Of a stretch of 64,000 nt of DNA, positions 56,844-64,000 are shown piece after piece (position 1 is the first letter of the stretch; every line of letters starts with the position of its first letter). The translations under genes and the position numbers were made by a program. The stretch comes from Pseudomonadales bacterium (GTDB taxonomy: Bacteria > Pseudomonadota > Gammaproteobacteria > Pseudomonadales > Pseudohongiellaceae). The notes beneath the pieces were generated by a model. The model saw nothing but the letters and a program-made list of their open reading frames with translations, had not been told where the DNA came from and ran no database searches. The stretch is taken from contig JALRBQ010000027.1 in assembly GCA_023257655.1 (NCBI GenBank), positions 1 to 64,000 on the forward strand, in the 5' to 3' direction.

Positions 56844-58463
56844 ATGGCAGTCGCCGGTCACAAGGCAGTCAAAGCCAGAACGGACAACTCTGGGGCGCAA
56901 GCCAGAGTTATTGGCGCTGGCGCCGGAATATCCCAACGACGGTTTTTATTGCCGCTGGGTACGACCTTGGCCCTGCTGGCGCTGTCGTTCTCACCACGCG
57001 TGCAGCAGAACGCCACTCTCGTGTGGTCGTTTCTGGGTGCTGCTGCCGTGCTACTGGTTTGGCAACTGGTCTTGTTTCTATTGGCGCGACAGCGTAGCGA
57101 AGTGCGCGCCGTCAACATCGTGCTGCGACCCCAGCACTATGTGCAGGCGATGGTGCAGTTTAGCGTCTATGCCTATTGGGGCTATTACTGGCGGCCAGTG
57201 TATGACCATGCCTGGTTGATCGCCGCACAGCTGCTCTTTGTCTACACCTTCGATGCCTTGCTGTCATGGACCCGGCGTCGGGACTACACATTGGGCTTCG
57301 GTCCGATCCCGATCATATTCAGTACCAATTTATTCATGTGGTTCCGGGACGACTGGTTCTACATGCAATTCCTGATGATCGCCCTGGGCTTCATGGGCAA
57401 AGAGTATGTGCGCTGGCAACGGGACGGCCGCAATGTGCACATCTTCAACCCGTCTGCGTTCGCGCTCGGATTGTTCTCACTGGTACTGATTCTGACCGGC
57501 ACGACAGATCTGACCTGGGGTCAGGAGATTGCCTCCACCTTAACGCTCGCACCCAATATCTATACCTTCCTGTTCCTGGTCGGGCTGATCGTGATGTATC
57601 TCTTTTCCATCACACTCGTTGCCGGGTTTGCAGCAATTACCCTGTTCGGCTTTAGTGCACTCTATGGCAGTCTGGCAGGGGTTCCGTATTTCCTTGACTC
57701 GGAAATACCCGCCGCCGTATTTCTCGGCTTGCACCTGCTGATCACCGACCCGTCTACTTCTCCGCGCACGCCACTGGGCAAATCCATCTTTGGCGTGCTG
57801 TATGGCCTTGGAGTGTTTGGACTGTACAAACTACTCGGCAGTCTGGGTGTGCCGACGTTCTATGACAAACTGCTGTGCGTGCCGTTGCTTAATCTGAGCG
57901 TGATCATGATCGACCGGCTGGTCACGGCGATCAACTCCAAAGCCTTGCTCAACGTATGGCGGGATTCGTGGTTTGGAGGTCGTGCCAACCTGGCCCACAT
58001 GAGTATCTGGATTATCGTTTTCGCCACCATGACACTGCTGGGCAAGACGGACGGGCAGCATACCGGCGACAGCCTGCCGTTCTGGCAACAGGCTTGTGAC
58101 GATGGCCGCGTGAACGCCTGCAGTCGCTTGCTGCAATTGGAATCGACCTACTGCGGCGACAATGCCGCCTGGGCCTGCAATGAGCTCGGTCGCAATTATC
58201 GCCAAGGCCGCATCACCGAGCGAGACCCCGAACTGGCCTTCAGCTATTTCTCTCGTGCCTGTGAGCTGAAGTTTCAGGCCGCGTGTGCGAATCTGCTGAA
58301 TCCAGCCCTGCTGGCAACCGCCGAGCCACTCGAACTCGATCTGCGGCTGATGCTCCGCGAAGGTGGACTTAATCTGATGCAAACGCCAGTGCCGGAACTG
58401 ATGAATCGAGCGTGTGCGCATCACTGGCAATTTGCCTGCGATGCCAGTTCGAGCCCGCTATGA
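56844..58463 (+). CDS. UnbU/RnfD-like integral membrane protein fused to Sel1-like repeats
   Basis: Membrane protein of 539 residues from ATG 56844; earlier in-frame TTG/GTG starts (56754, 56766) are possible. Residues 35-400 hold about eight to ten transmembrane helices of the NqrB/RnfD/UnbU superfamily: DYTLGFGPIPIIFSTNLFMWF, GKEYVRWQRDGRNVHIFNPSAF (HIFNPSAF 199-206), SEIPAAVFLGLHLL and TDPSTSPRTPLGK (301-313). A covalent-flavin SGAT motif was not seen. Residues 414-539 are Cys-rich Sel1/TPR-like repeats (QQACDDGRVNACSRLLQ, SYFSRACELKFQAACANLL), as in Hcp proteins. The fusion is unusual. The stop overlaps the start of the next gene (ATGA), implying coupled translation and joint function. 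Confidence 0.72.
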   Translation: MAVAGHKAVKARTDNSGAQARVIGAGAGISQRRFLLPLGTTLALLALSFSPRVQQNATLVWSFLGAAAVLLVWQLVLFLLARQRSEVRAVNIVLRPQHYVQAMVQFSVYAYWGYYWRPVYDHAWLIAAQLLFVYTFDALLSWTRRRDYTLGFGPIPIIFSTNLFMWFRDDWFYMQFLMIALGFMGKEYVRWQRDGRNVHIFNPSAFALGLFSLVLILTGTTDLTWGQEIASTLTLAPNIYTFLFLVGLIVMYLFSITLVAGFAAITLFGFSALYGSLAGVPYFLDSEIPAAVFLGLHLLITDPSTSPRTPLGKSIFGVLYGLGVFGLYKLLGSLGVPTFYDKLLCVPLLNLSVIMIDRLVTAINSKALLNVWRDSWFGGRANLAHMSIWIIVFATMTLLGKTDGQHTGDSLPFWQQACDDGRVNACSRLLQLESTYCGDNAAWACNELGRNYRQGRITERDPELAFSYFSRACELKFQAACANLLNPALLATAEPLELDLRLMLREGGLNLMQTPVPELMNRACAHHWQFACDASSSPL

Positions 58464-59440
58464 GCGCGCCGACAACCCGCCCCACCGACACCGGTACGAC
58501 GCCGGACAGTGCCGCTCGTAAAGTTCCCGGCAGAGCGATCGGCTTTACCCTGATGACGCTGCTTATTCTGTTCGCAGGCTTCTGGATGCAGCATCAGAGC
58601 GAGCTGAGAGATAGCTCCGGTACGCAGGTAATGCCTGATGACACTGTCAATGTTGCCGGTTTCCGTACTGATGCCTTCTATTTACCCGATGATGCCTTAC
58701 TTGGCTTCGTGCTTGTTCCAGCTGGCAGCTTCATCATGGGCAGCAACCCGGTACTGGATCCGATGGCTTACGAGAACGAGCGCTGGTCCGCCAGTCGCCG
58801 GCAGGGCTCGGTGGAACTCGATGACTTTTACATCGGCCGCTTCGAGGTGACGATAGCGCAATTTCGGGCATTCGCCCTCGACAGGCAGCTCGCCATTGGC
58901 GCCAGTATGGAAGGGTTGCCGGGCAATCTGCCGGTGAGTAATGTCACCTGGCCCGAGGCGCTTGCCTATGCACGGTGGCTGGAAGCCGCCCTGCTTGCAT
59001 CCGACATCACCCCGCCGGAATTGCGCCAGGCACTTGGTAACGGAGCACACGTCACGCTCGCCTCTGAGGCAGAGTGGGAGAAGGCTGCACGGGGTGAGGA
59101 CGGTCGGGTCTTTCCCTGGGGTTCGGAGCGCACTGACAGCTTCGCCAACTTCGCCGGTGCTGGACCGATCGCCGTCGGGTCTATTCCCTGCCCGCTTTGC
59201 AGCTACGGTCTGTCTGATATGAGTGGCAATGTATGGGAATACACTCGCAGTCCCCTGCAGGACTATCCGTATGATTCCAGTGGTGACGAGACAAAGCTTT
59301 CCGGCGAGCCGCTTTGGGTCATGCGAGGGGGATCATTCTCTGACCAGATCAATAACGTACGCGCGGCCGTGCGCGGCGGCGTCGGCCCAGGCGTTCGTAG
59401 CCCGGGCATCGGCTTTCGTGTTGTCATCTCAAGTCAGTAA
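58460..59440 (+). CDS. Membrane-anchored formylglycine-generating-enzyme-fold protein
   Basis: 326 residues from ATG 58460, overlapping the upstream stop by four bases. One N-terminal membrane helix (27-43) and then a periplasmic FGE/SUMF1-like C-type lectin domain: LVPAGSFIMGS near 90, the FYIGRFEVTIAQFRAFA stretch, NVTWPEALAYARWLE, LASEAEWEKAARG, FPWGSE, GLSDMSGNVWEYT and WVMRGGSFSDQINNVRAAVR. The two catalytic cysteines of true formylglycine-generating enzymes are missing after RGGSF, so it should not make formylglycine; EgtB, PvdO and lectin-like relatives use the same fold for other tasks. Likely partner of the UnbU-like protein. Confidence 0.82.
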   Translation: MSAPTTRPTDTGTTPDSAARKVPGRAIGFTLMTLLILFAGFWMQHQSELRDSSGTQVMPDDTVNVAGFRTDAFYLPDDALLGFVLVPAGSFIMGSNPVLDPMAYENERWSASRRQGSVELDDFYIGRFEVTIAQFRAFALDRQLAIGASMEGLPGNLPVSNVTWPEALAYARWLEAALLASDITPPELRQALGNGAHVTLASEAEWEKAARGEDGRVFPWGSERTDSFANFAGAGPIAVGSIPCPLCSYGLSDMSGNVWEYTRSPLQDYPYDSSGDETKLSGEPLWVMRGGSFSDQINNVRAAVRGGVGPGVRSPGIGFRVVISSQ

Positions 59441-59443
59441 AGT

Positions 59444-61282
59444 CTAGTTTCGCTCCGGTAGTGCGAAGGTCAGGATAAGATCGCCTCCGCGTCGGCCACG
59501 ATCACCGCCGCCAGATGCCACTGTCACATACTCCTTACCATCAATCACATACACCGATGGTGAGGCAAACACACCCGCTCCGGTGTTGAACTTCCACAGC
59601 TCCTTGCCTGTCTTGGCATCGAAGGCATAGAAGTAACCAGCGAGATTGCTGCCAGTGCCTACAAAGACGATTCCGCCCGCAGTTACGACCGACCCGGCTT
59701 GTCCGTATCCCTCATAGATCTGTCTCCATATCAATTCTCCTGTGGTGGGATCATAGGCTGAGAAATAGCCTTTCGGATCCCTGCCCGAATTGAAGGGCTG
59801 GTCGATGGCGTTGATGTAGAGAAAGCCGGTTTGCGGACTGAATGCTATGGGTGAGTAATTGGAACCACCACCATAACCCGGTGCGAAAATCTGGTTAGGA
59901 CCAATAGGTGTAAATTGCTCTACCAGGGTGTTGGATTCCATGTGCTGCGCCGGTATGTCGATGGGGAACACGGGCGAGACAGGTTCCATACGCTCACCAT
60001 TGGCCTTGTGGGGAATTGGCTGGGTCGGCCAGGGCTCCTCACCCTCAAGGTCGGTCTCGGTTGATACTGGTGTCTCGATGATCGGATGAACCGGGGCTCC
60101 GGTCTCGCGATTGAGAATGTAGAGCCAGCTGTTCTTGCTGGCTTGTGCCAGAGCCTTTACCGGTAGACCATCGACTTCCATATCAAACAGCACGGGCTGA
60201 TTACCGGAATCATAGTCCCAGACATCGTGATGAACCTGCTGGTAATACCACTGAAGATGTCCATCATCCAGTGTCAGTGCGATCAGTGAGTCGGTGAACA
60301 GGTTCATCCCGTCGCGTTTGGTACTATCGCCGAATGGATTGCCGACGGCAAAGTAAATCAAACCCAATTCAGGGTCGATCGAGGGAGTTTCCCAGATGCC
60401 GCCACCATTGCGCTCACCTCCATCCCACGTCGGCCCAGCAATGTCCCATCCCTGATCGGTCTCATCTTGGGGAACAGTATTGAAATTCCATAACACCTCG
60501 CCTGTTTTGGCATCGATGGCGAGCACGTAGCCACCGGAGATATGGCTCTCGCTGCGTGTGGTGCCGAGGTAAACGACACCGTTGTAGATCTGTGGAGCGG
60601 TCGTGAACCAGTAGCCTTTGGAGATAGCCGTCTCGACACTCGGGTCCTTCAGGTGCAACACATCGAGGATGACGTCGGCCTTGCCATCGACGCCGAATCC
60701 CGGCAACGGTTCGCCGGTGGTGGCATCGAGGGCGAAGAGGAACGAGCCGGCGGCGGTATAGACGACGCCGTCGGCATAAGCCACGCCGCGGTGACGGAAG
60801 ATATAGCCTTCTCGACGACCGCCGCCGAGCAGGCGGGTCACATCATAGGTCCACAACAGCTGTCCATCGCGGGCGTCGAGCGCATACACACTGCCACGGG
60901 AGTCTGTGACGTACATGGTTGTTCCAATGATCACCGGCGTGGTCTGGTTGCTGACACCATCGATGACGCCGTGCTGGAACAACCAGACGGGCGTTAACGT
61001 GGCCACGTTGTCGGGCCTGATCTGGTCGCTGGGCGCGAAACGTGATCCGAACAGATCGAGATTATGGAGGGCCCAGTCCATGTTGCGCACCGAGGACTGG
61101 CGCGCGGCAGGGGAGGCAGGAGCCGAAGTTGCGGCGCCGCCGGAATTTTCGGCGCCGACTGAACTCGCACCGACTGGTACCGCAATTGATGTGGTGTCGC
61201 TGGCCGGTGAGCAAGCCAGTAACAGACAGGACAGGCTGAGAACAGCCAACAGGCGACTCGAATTCAGGTGGACAGCGGGCAT
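59444..61282 (-). CDS. PQQ-dependent dehydrogenase-like lipoprotein
   Basis: Quinoprotein of 612 residues with a lipoprotein signal: LLAC with Cys24, so it is tethered to a membrane facing the periplasm. The eight-bladed propeller has repeated blades with DAxTGExLW-like ends (ALDARDGQLLW, AIDAKTGEVLWNF, AFDAKTGKELWKF). The substrate/cofactor region holds GGGIWETPSIDPELGLIYFAVGNP and QVHHDVWDYDSGNQP, as in PQQ alcohol dehydrogenases. There is no adjacent-Cys pair of methanol dehydrogenase and no C-terminal heme domain; a separate cytochrome c5 gene lies 26 bases upstream. Substrate unknown; glucose/alcohol type is possible. Confidence 0.83.
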   Translation of the reverse strand: MPAVHLNSSRLLAVLSLSCLLLACSPASDTTSIAVPVGASSVGAENSGGAATSAPASPAARQSSVRNMDWALHNLDLFGSRFAPSDQIRPDNVATLTPVWLFQHGVIDGVSNQTTPVIIGTTMYVTDSRGSVYALDARDGQLLWTYDVTRLLGGGRREGYIFRHRGVAYADGVVYTAAGSFLFALDATTGEPLPGFGVDGKADVILDVLHLKDPSVETAISKGYWFTTAPQIYNGVVYLGTTRSESHISGGYVLAIDAKTGEVLWNFNTVPQDETDQGWDIAGPTWDGGERNGGGIWETPSIDPELGLIYFAVGNPFGDSTKRDGMNLFTDSLIALTLDDGHLQWYYQQVHHDVWDYDSGNQPVLFDMEVDGLPVKALAQASKNSWLYILNRETGAPVHPIIETPVSTETDLEGEEPWPTQPIPHKANGERMEPVSPVFPIDIPAQHMESNTLVEQFTPIGPNQIFAPGYGGGSNYSPIAFSPQTGFLYINAIDQPFNSGRDPKGYFSAYDPTTGELIWRQIYEGYGQAGSVVTAGGIVFVGTGSNLAGYFYAFDAKTGKELWKFNTGAGVFASPSVYVIDGKEYVTVASGGGDRGRRGGDLILTFALPERN

Positions 61283-61308
61283 AGGTATTCTCCGTTTCTG
61301 ATGACGAA

Positions 61309-61638
61309 TTATTGGCTGTTCTTGAGCATGAACTCCACCAGCGCTTTCATGTTCTCGTCACTGCACGTTGTGCAGAGACCCCGTGGAGGCATGATACCGT
61401 TGAGGCCGTTAATGCTGTTCTGCACCAGCGCATCAAGCCCCTTCTCGAGGCGAATCTCCCACTCGATTACGTCACCGACTTCAGGTGCGTGGGCGGCTCC
61501 CGTGCCATGGCAGGCGTAGCAGGTGTCCTGGTAGGTTTTGGCCGCATCGAAAGTATCCGCTTCCTCAGCGAAACTTACCGCGCAGGCAAGGCTGGTGAAC
61601 AGACCGAAGCAGGTATAGGAAAGAGAGCGAATGGTCAT
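61309..61638 (-). CDS. Cytochrome c5-type electron carrier
   Basis: Periplasmic monoheme cytochrome of 109 residues from ATG 61638, which follows GGAGA; a longer frame to 61755 has no support. The signal peptide ends near 24. The heme site is CYACH (Cys40, Cys43, His44), the sixth ligand is Met83 (IMPPRG), and Cys89/Cys92 (CTTC) form the c5-type disulfide. It is the first gene of an operon with the PQQ-type lipoprotein and is its likely electron acceptor, in place of a fused heme domain. Confidence 0.9.
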   Translation of the reverse strand: MTIRSLSYTCFGLFTSLACAVSFAEEADTFDAAKTYQDTCYACHGTGAAHAPEVGDVIEWEIRLEKGLDALVQNSINGLNGIMPPRGLCTTCSDENMKALVEFMLKNSQ

Positions 61639-61746
61639 CTTGCAATTCTCCACAGGGACGACGGAAGCAGAAGTGGGGTTGTTACCGACCCGGTAGTAGC
61701 GCCGGGACAGTGAATTACAGCCAGGTCTAACGCAATGTGGCAGGCA

Positions 61747-61798
61747 CTTGTACATGCTTGTTACGGACTTGCTATTGGCTTGTATTGGCTTGCCACAC
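61747..61798. repeat. 10-11-bp degenerate tandem repeat, five units
   Basis: Units starting CTTG at 61747, 61757, 61768, 61779 and 61789 (cttgtacatg, cttgttacgga, cttgctattgg, cttgtattgg, cttgccacac). It lies 109-160 bases upstream of the cytochrome c5 start on the minus strand. Weaker than the other arrays but of the same type. Confidence 0.6.
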
Positions 61799-61913
61799 TC
61801 GCCGGAGGTGTAGTGTCCGACGGTGCGGGTTTAGAGCATAAACCAAGTCAGGCGCAGTAATCAAAGGCGAGCCAGTTTACGCCACTGGTGGTGGCAGGAG
61901 TGCCGTTCAACGC

Positions 61914-62390
61914 TCAGTTAATAGTCTCATCGAAGAGTCTGGATTCGGCCAGCATGCGAATCATCGCAATCGCGTCCCGATCCACCTGCACATAGGCCGC
62001 CTTAAGATGTTCACCGACGGCGACCCGCTCGTCGTTGTCGTCCAGCTCTCGACGGTACGAGAAACGAACAAACAGGTAATCCGTCTCTGGCTCCTCGATG
62101 CAGGTAATGCTCTCGGAGTGGATCTGTTGCAAGTGCGGTAATGTGCGGGTGCTGATCTTTGATTCGGGTTCAAGCACAACCCGTTCACAAAAGCTGAACT
62201 CCCCAACCGCTATCGTGCGCAGGAATTCGTTACTGGAAACTTTTTCCGAATTGCATTCCAGTCCACCATTAAACTTGTCCGGATGGCGGGCCCGCAACAC
62301 GAGCCCTCGCCACAGCTGAGATCGTGACAGGACGCTAAGGCCCGAATTCGTCAAATCATTAACCTGCACAATGTGTTCGAATTCCAGCAA
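61914..62390 (-). CDS. SRPBCC (DUF1857/AtaL-like) family protein
   Basis: 158 residues of the START/Bet v1-like fold. The opening LEFEHIVQVNDLTNSGLSVLSRSQLWRGLVLRARHP is characteristic of the DUF1857/AtaL-like family, first named from a fungal acetylaranotin cluster. Members bind hydrophobic ligands, but no bacterial function is established to my knowledge. A Glu-rich SFCERVVLEPESKI segment follows. It ends 13 bases before surE begins on the other side (surE is upstream on the same strand), so they may be co-transcribed. Confidence 0.78.
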   Translation of the reverse strand: MLEFEHIVQVNDLTNSGLSVLSRSQLWRGLVLRARHPDKFNGGLECNSEKVSSNEFLRTIAVGEFSFCERVVLEPESKISTRTLPHLQQIHSESITCIEEPETDYLFVRFSYRRELDDNDERVAVGEHLKAAYVQVDRDAIAMIRMLAESRLFDETIN

Positions 62391-62402
62391 GGTTAATTCC
62401 CC

Positions 62403-63236
62403 TCAGTCCGCTAGCTGCAGATTCCAGGACTCGACGTCGTCAATAAAGTCGAGGGCAGTCCAGTCGAAAAGCAAAGGAGTTATTGTGACGTAACCTTGCT
62501 GGTAGGCATAGGTATCTGATGTTGTATTTGTGGACTGCACAATAACACGTTCGCGCTCATAGGTTGTGCGGTCACCGCTGCTCTCGACAGGGGTGTAGGC
62601 CGCCGTCTGTAAATAGGAATCGCCCATCGGCTTGACACTGACTCCCTTGAGTTCACCCCCGGGAATATTGATCGAAACCACGATACCCTCGGGGGCACCC
62701 TGCCGCTGATAGCGACGCACAATTTGCGCAGCAAACCGAGCCGATGCCTCGGTGTTGACGTTATTTACTTCCTGCGAAACGGCGATGGCGGGCACACCCT
62801 GATACAGCGCTTCCATCGCCGCGCCTACGGTGCCTGAGGAATGGGACACGTCGCCCACATTGGCGCCTCGATTGATTCCAGAGACAACGAGATCGAAAGG
62901 AGTTTCCTTGCCGAGTTCGACAATTCCAAACCGGACCGAATCAGCGGGTTTGCCATGTACGGAGTAGCCGAAGAACTCGCCTTCTTTGTAGAAACGATCG
63001 ACGACGAGTGGTGTCCCGACGCTGGACTGGCTGCTGCCAGACTGGTTTTCATTGGGGGCAGAGACCACAACTTCCACATCAGGCAATGCGGCGAGTTCCT
63101 GATACAGGGCATATAGCAGGGGAGACTCAATACCGTCATCGTTAGAAAGCAATATACGATAAGACTGTGCGCTACTGGTCAGGCTGGAGCAAAGCAGAAG
63201 CGTCAGTGTAAGTAATTGCAGCGGCAGCCCTTTCAT
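62403..63236 (-). CDS. surE: 5'/3'-nucleotidase SurE with an export signal
   Basis: Metal-dependent nucleotidase, 277 residues. The SurE core has LLSNDDGIESP with Asp33 and Asp34, NQSGSSQS, GKPADSVRFGI, the VVSGINRGANVG segment and SSGTVGAAMEAL, all with normal metal-site residues. Unlike E. coli SurE (253 residues, cytoplasmic) it starts with a signal peptide, MKGLPLQLLTLTLLLCSSLTSSAQ, so the mature enzyme should be periplasmic. It is divergent from a lipoprotein e(P4)-type phosphatase, which suggests nucleotide or NAD breakdown outside the cytoplasm and uptake of the nucleosides. Confidence 0.9.
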   Translation of the reverse strand: MKGLPLQLLTLTLLLCSSLTSSAQSYRILLSNDDGIESPLLYALYQELAALPDVEVVVSAPNENQSGSSQSSVGTPLVVDRFYKEGEFFGYSVHGKPADSVRFGIVELGKETPFDLVVSGINRGANVGDVSHSSGTVGAAMEALYQGVPAIAVSQEVNNVNTEASARFAAQIVRRYQRQGAPEGIVVSINIPGGELKGVSVKPMGDSYLQTAAYTPVESSGDRTTYERERVIVQSTNTTSDTYAYQQGYVTITPLLFDWTALDFIDDVESWNLQLAD

Positions 63237-63373
63237 GATTATTCTCGTTTTGGTTGGAATGAGGGGATGTGAGCAATATAGTACAGGTCACTTTGGAATT
63301 TCCATGTATTCCCCGCGTAAATTTCGCGAATTCACCCGCCTAACCGGCGAAAGGTATTACTGTGGAGTCAGGC

Positions 63374-64000
63374 ATGCCGTCAAACAAGCTGAAATATCTT
63401 ATCCTTTGTACCGTGTTAGGTGGATGTCTCTCTACGCCGCCAACCGATCAAACGGGACCGACTTCAGGCAACAATGCCTTGCTGTATGCGGTCGCTTGGA
63501 AACAGACGGCAGCCGAATACCGGGCACTGTATTACCAGGGATTTTCCCTGGCGCGACTGCGACTGGAACAGGCGCTGTCTGCGCCGGATGCCGGGCTACC
63601 GCTAGCAGTCATCACTGACCTCGATGAGACGCTGCTGCTCGCACCGGATTACTGGGGTTACCTGATCAATGCACAGCAGGATTTCTTCGATGACGCGAGC
63701 TGGGATCGCTGGGTAGCGAGCAATCGTTTCGTCGCGAGTCCGGGGGCTCTTGAGTTTCTGAGTTTCTGCGTCGAGCAGGGCATCGAAGTGTTCTATGTCA
63801 CGAACCGCGATCAGGGCGAAGCCACGCAGTCGCTCGCACTCGCCAATTTGCAGGCGTTGGACTTTCCGTTTGCAGATCCTGAGCACCTTGTCGTGCTGCG
63901 AGATACGTCCAACAAGGAAGTGGTGCAGAACCGTATCCGCGAGACTCACCACGTACCCGTATTACTGGGGGACAACCTTAATGATTTCAGTCGCCGTTTC
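63374..64000 (+). CDS. 5'-nucleotidase, lipoprotein e(P4) family (3' end outside window)
   Basis: Partial gene, 209 codons visible, frame open to the window end. The ATG at 63374 follows GGAG (63364-63367). The lipobox LGGC places the lipidated Cys at 18. The class C acid phosphatase (HAD) signature is TDLDETLL, with Asp82 and Asp84 the catalytic pair and YVTNRD (Thr143) as motif 2. Lys181 is the motif 3 lysine, and LGDNLNDFS with Asp200 and Asp204 the metal-binding motif 4. In Haemophilus this family dephosphorylates NMN and nucleotides at the outer membrane for NAD uptake. Divergent from surE. Confidence 0.9.
   Translation, partial: MPSNKLKYLILCTVLGGCLSTPPTDQTGPTSGNNALLYAVAWKQTAAEYRALYYQGFSLARLRLEQALSAPDAGLPLAVITDLDETLLLAPDYWGYLINAQQDFFDDASWDRWVASNRFVASPGALEFLSFCVEQGIEVFYVTNRDQGEATQSLALANLQALDFPFADPEHLVVLRDTSNKEVVQNRIRETHHVPVLLGDNLNDFSRRF

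Noticed and set aside
58460-59440. True formylglycine-generating enzyme for sulfatases
   Set aside because: The two catalytic cysteines after RGGSF are missing, and no sulfatase gene is in the window.

Overview
The window is a stretch of chromosome from a free-living gammaproteobacterium, probably marine or aquatic. The base composition is moderately GC-rich by eye and coding density is high. Several gene orders are classic gammaproteobacterial: tkt-epd-pgk-fba, orn facing rsgA, rhdA-psd, nudF-yqiB-cpdA-yqiA-parE-parC, and epmB facing efp-epmA. The Pseudomonas-like traits are a class II aldolase with the short [10 protein letters not shown] start, a CQTHHRS rhodanese, monomeric isocitrate dehydrogenase, a FimX-like protein, and serA facing D-2-hydroxyglutarate dehydrogenase. 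The marine flavour comes from a dedicated-sortase two-component system with its OmpA partner, an ovothiol synthase, and exported PQQ, NHL and uncharacterised families. A lineage near Pseudohongiella/OM182 or Cellvibrionales is a guess. No tRNA, rRNA, CRISPR, phage or intact insertion sequence was seen.

Layout. 1-4.6 kb: lower-glycolysis/pentose operon (tkt partial, epd, pgk, fba). 4.6-9 kb: a lipase-like hydrolase behind an 11-bp tandem array, then the divergent serA / D-2-hydroxyglutarate dehydrogenase pair and a cold-shock gene. 9-15.7 kb: rhdA-psd-rpiA, rsgA/orn, queG and a methionine-type aminotransferase. 15.8-20 kb: ovoA, facing an agmatine-to-putrescine operon (aguA-aguB). 20-26 kb: tolC/thiC divergent pair, an M14 cytosolic-type carboxypeptidase and aroG. 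26-31.7 kb: DUF924, a GST, and PdsO, PdsR and PdsS of a dedicated sortase system, with no sortase or sortase substrate beside them. 31.7-40.5 kb: DUF2889, ppiC, arsC and the nudF-to-parC run. 40.4-46.2 kb: an AhpA-type membrane protein with a decayed cyclase-like domain, a decayed GGDEF-EAL (FimX-like) protein, and the EF-P beta-lysylation genes. 46-51.7 kb: small redox and amino-acid enzymes and icd. 51.8-64 kb: an accessory stretch of exported proteins: NHL propeller, LysE exporter, two tandem paralogs of an uncharacterised CHEGNHG family, a UnbU/RnfD-like membrane protein fused to Sel1-like repeats and coupled to an FGE-fold protein, a PQQ lipoprotein with its own cytochrome c5, an SRPBCC protein, an exported SurE, and a lipoprotein e(P4) phosphatase cut by the window edge.

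The points most worth a second look are: the sortase system that keeps its sensor, regulator and OmpA protein but has no sortase next to it; short degenerate tandem arrays (10-15 bp periods) that recur in gaps upstream of unrelated genes; a 17-bp FadR-type palindrome nested in a larger inverted repeat between two convergent genes; and the decayed signalling domains beside parC.
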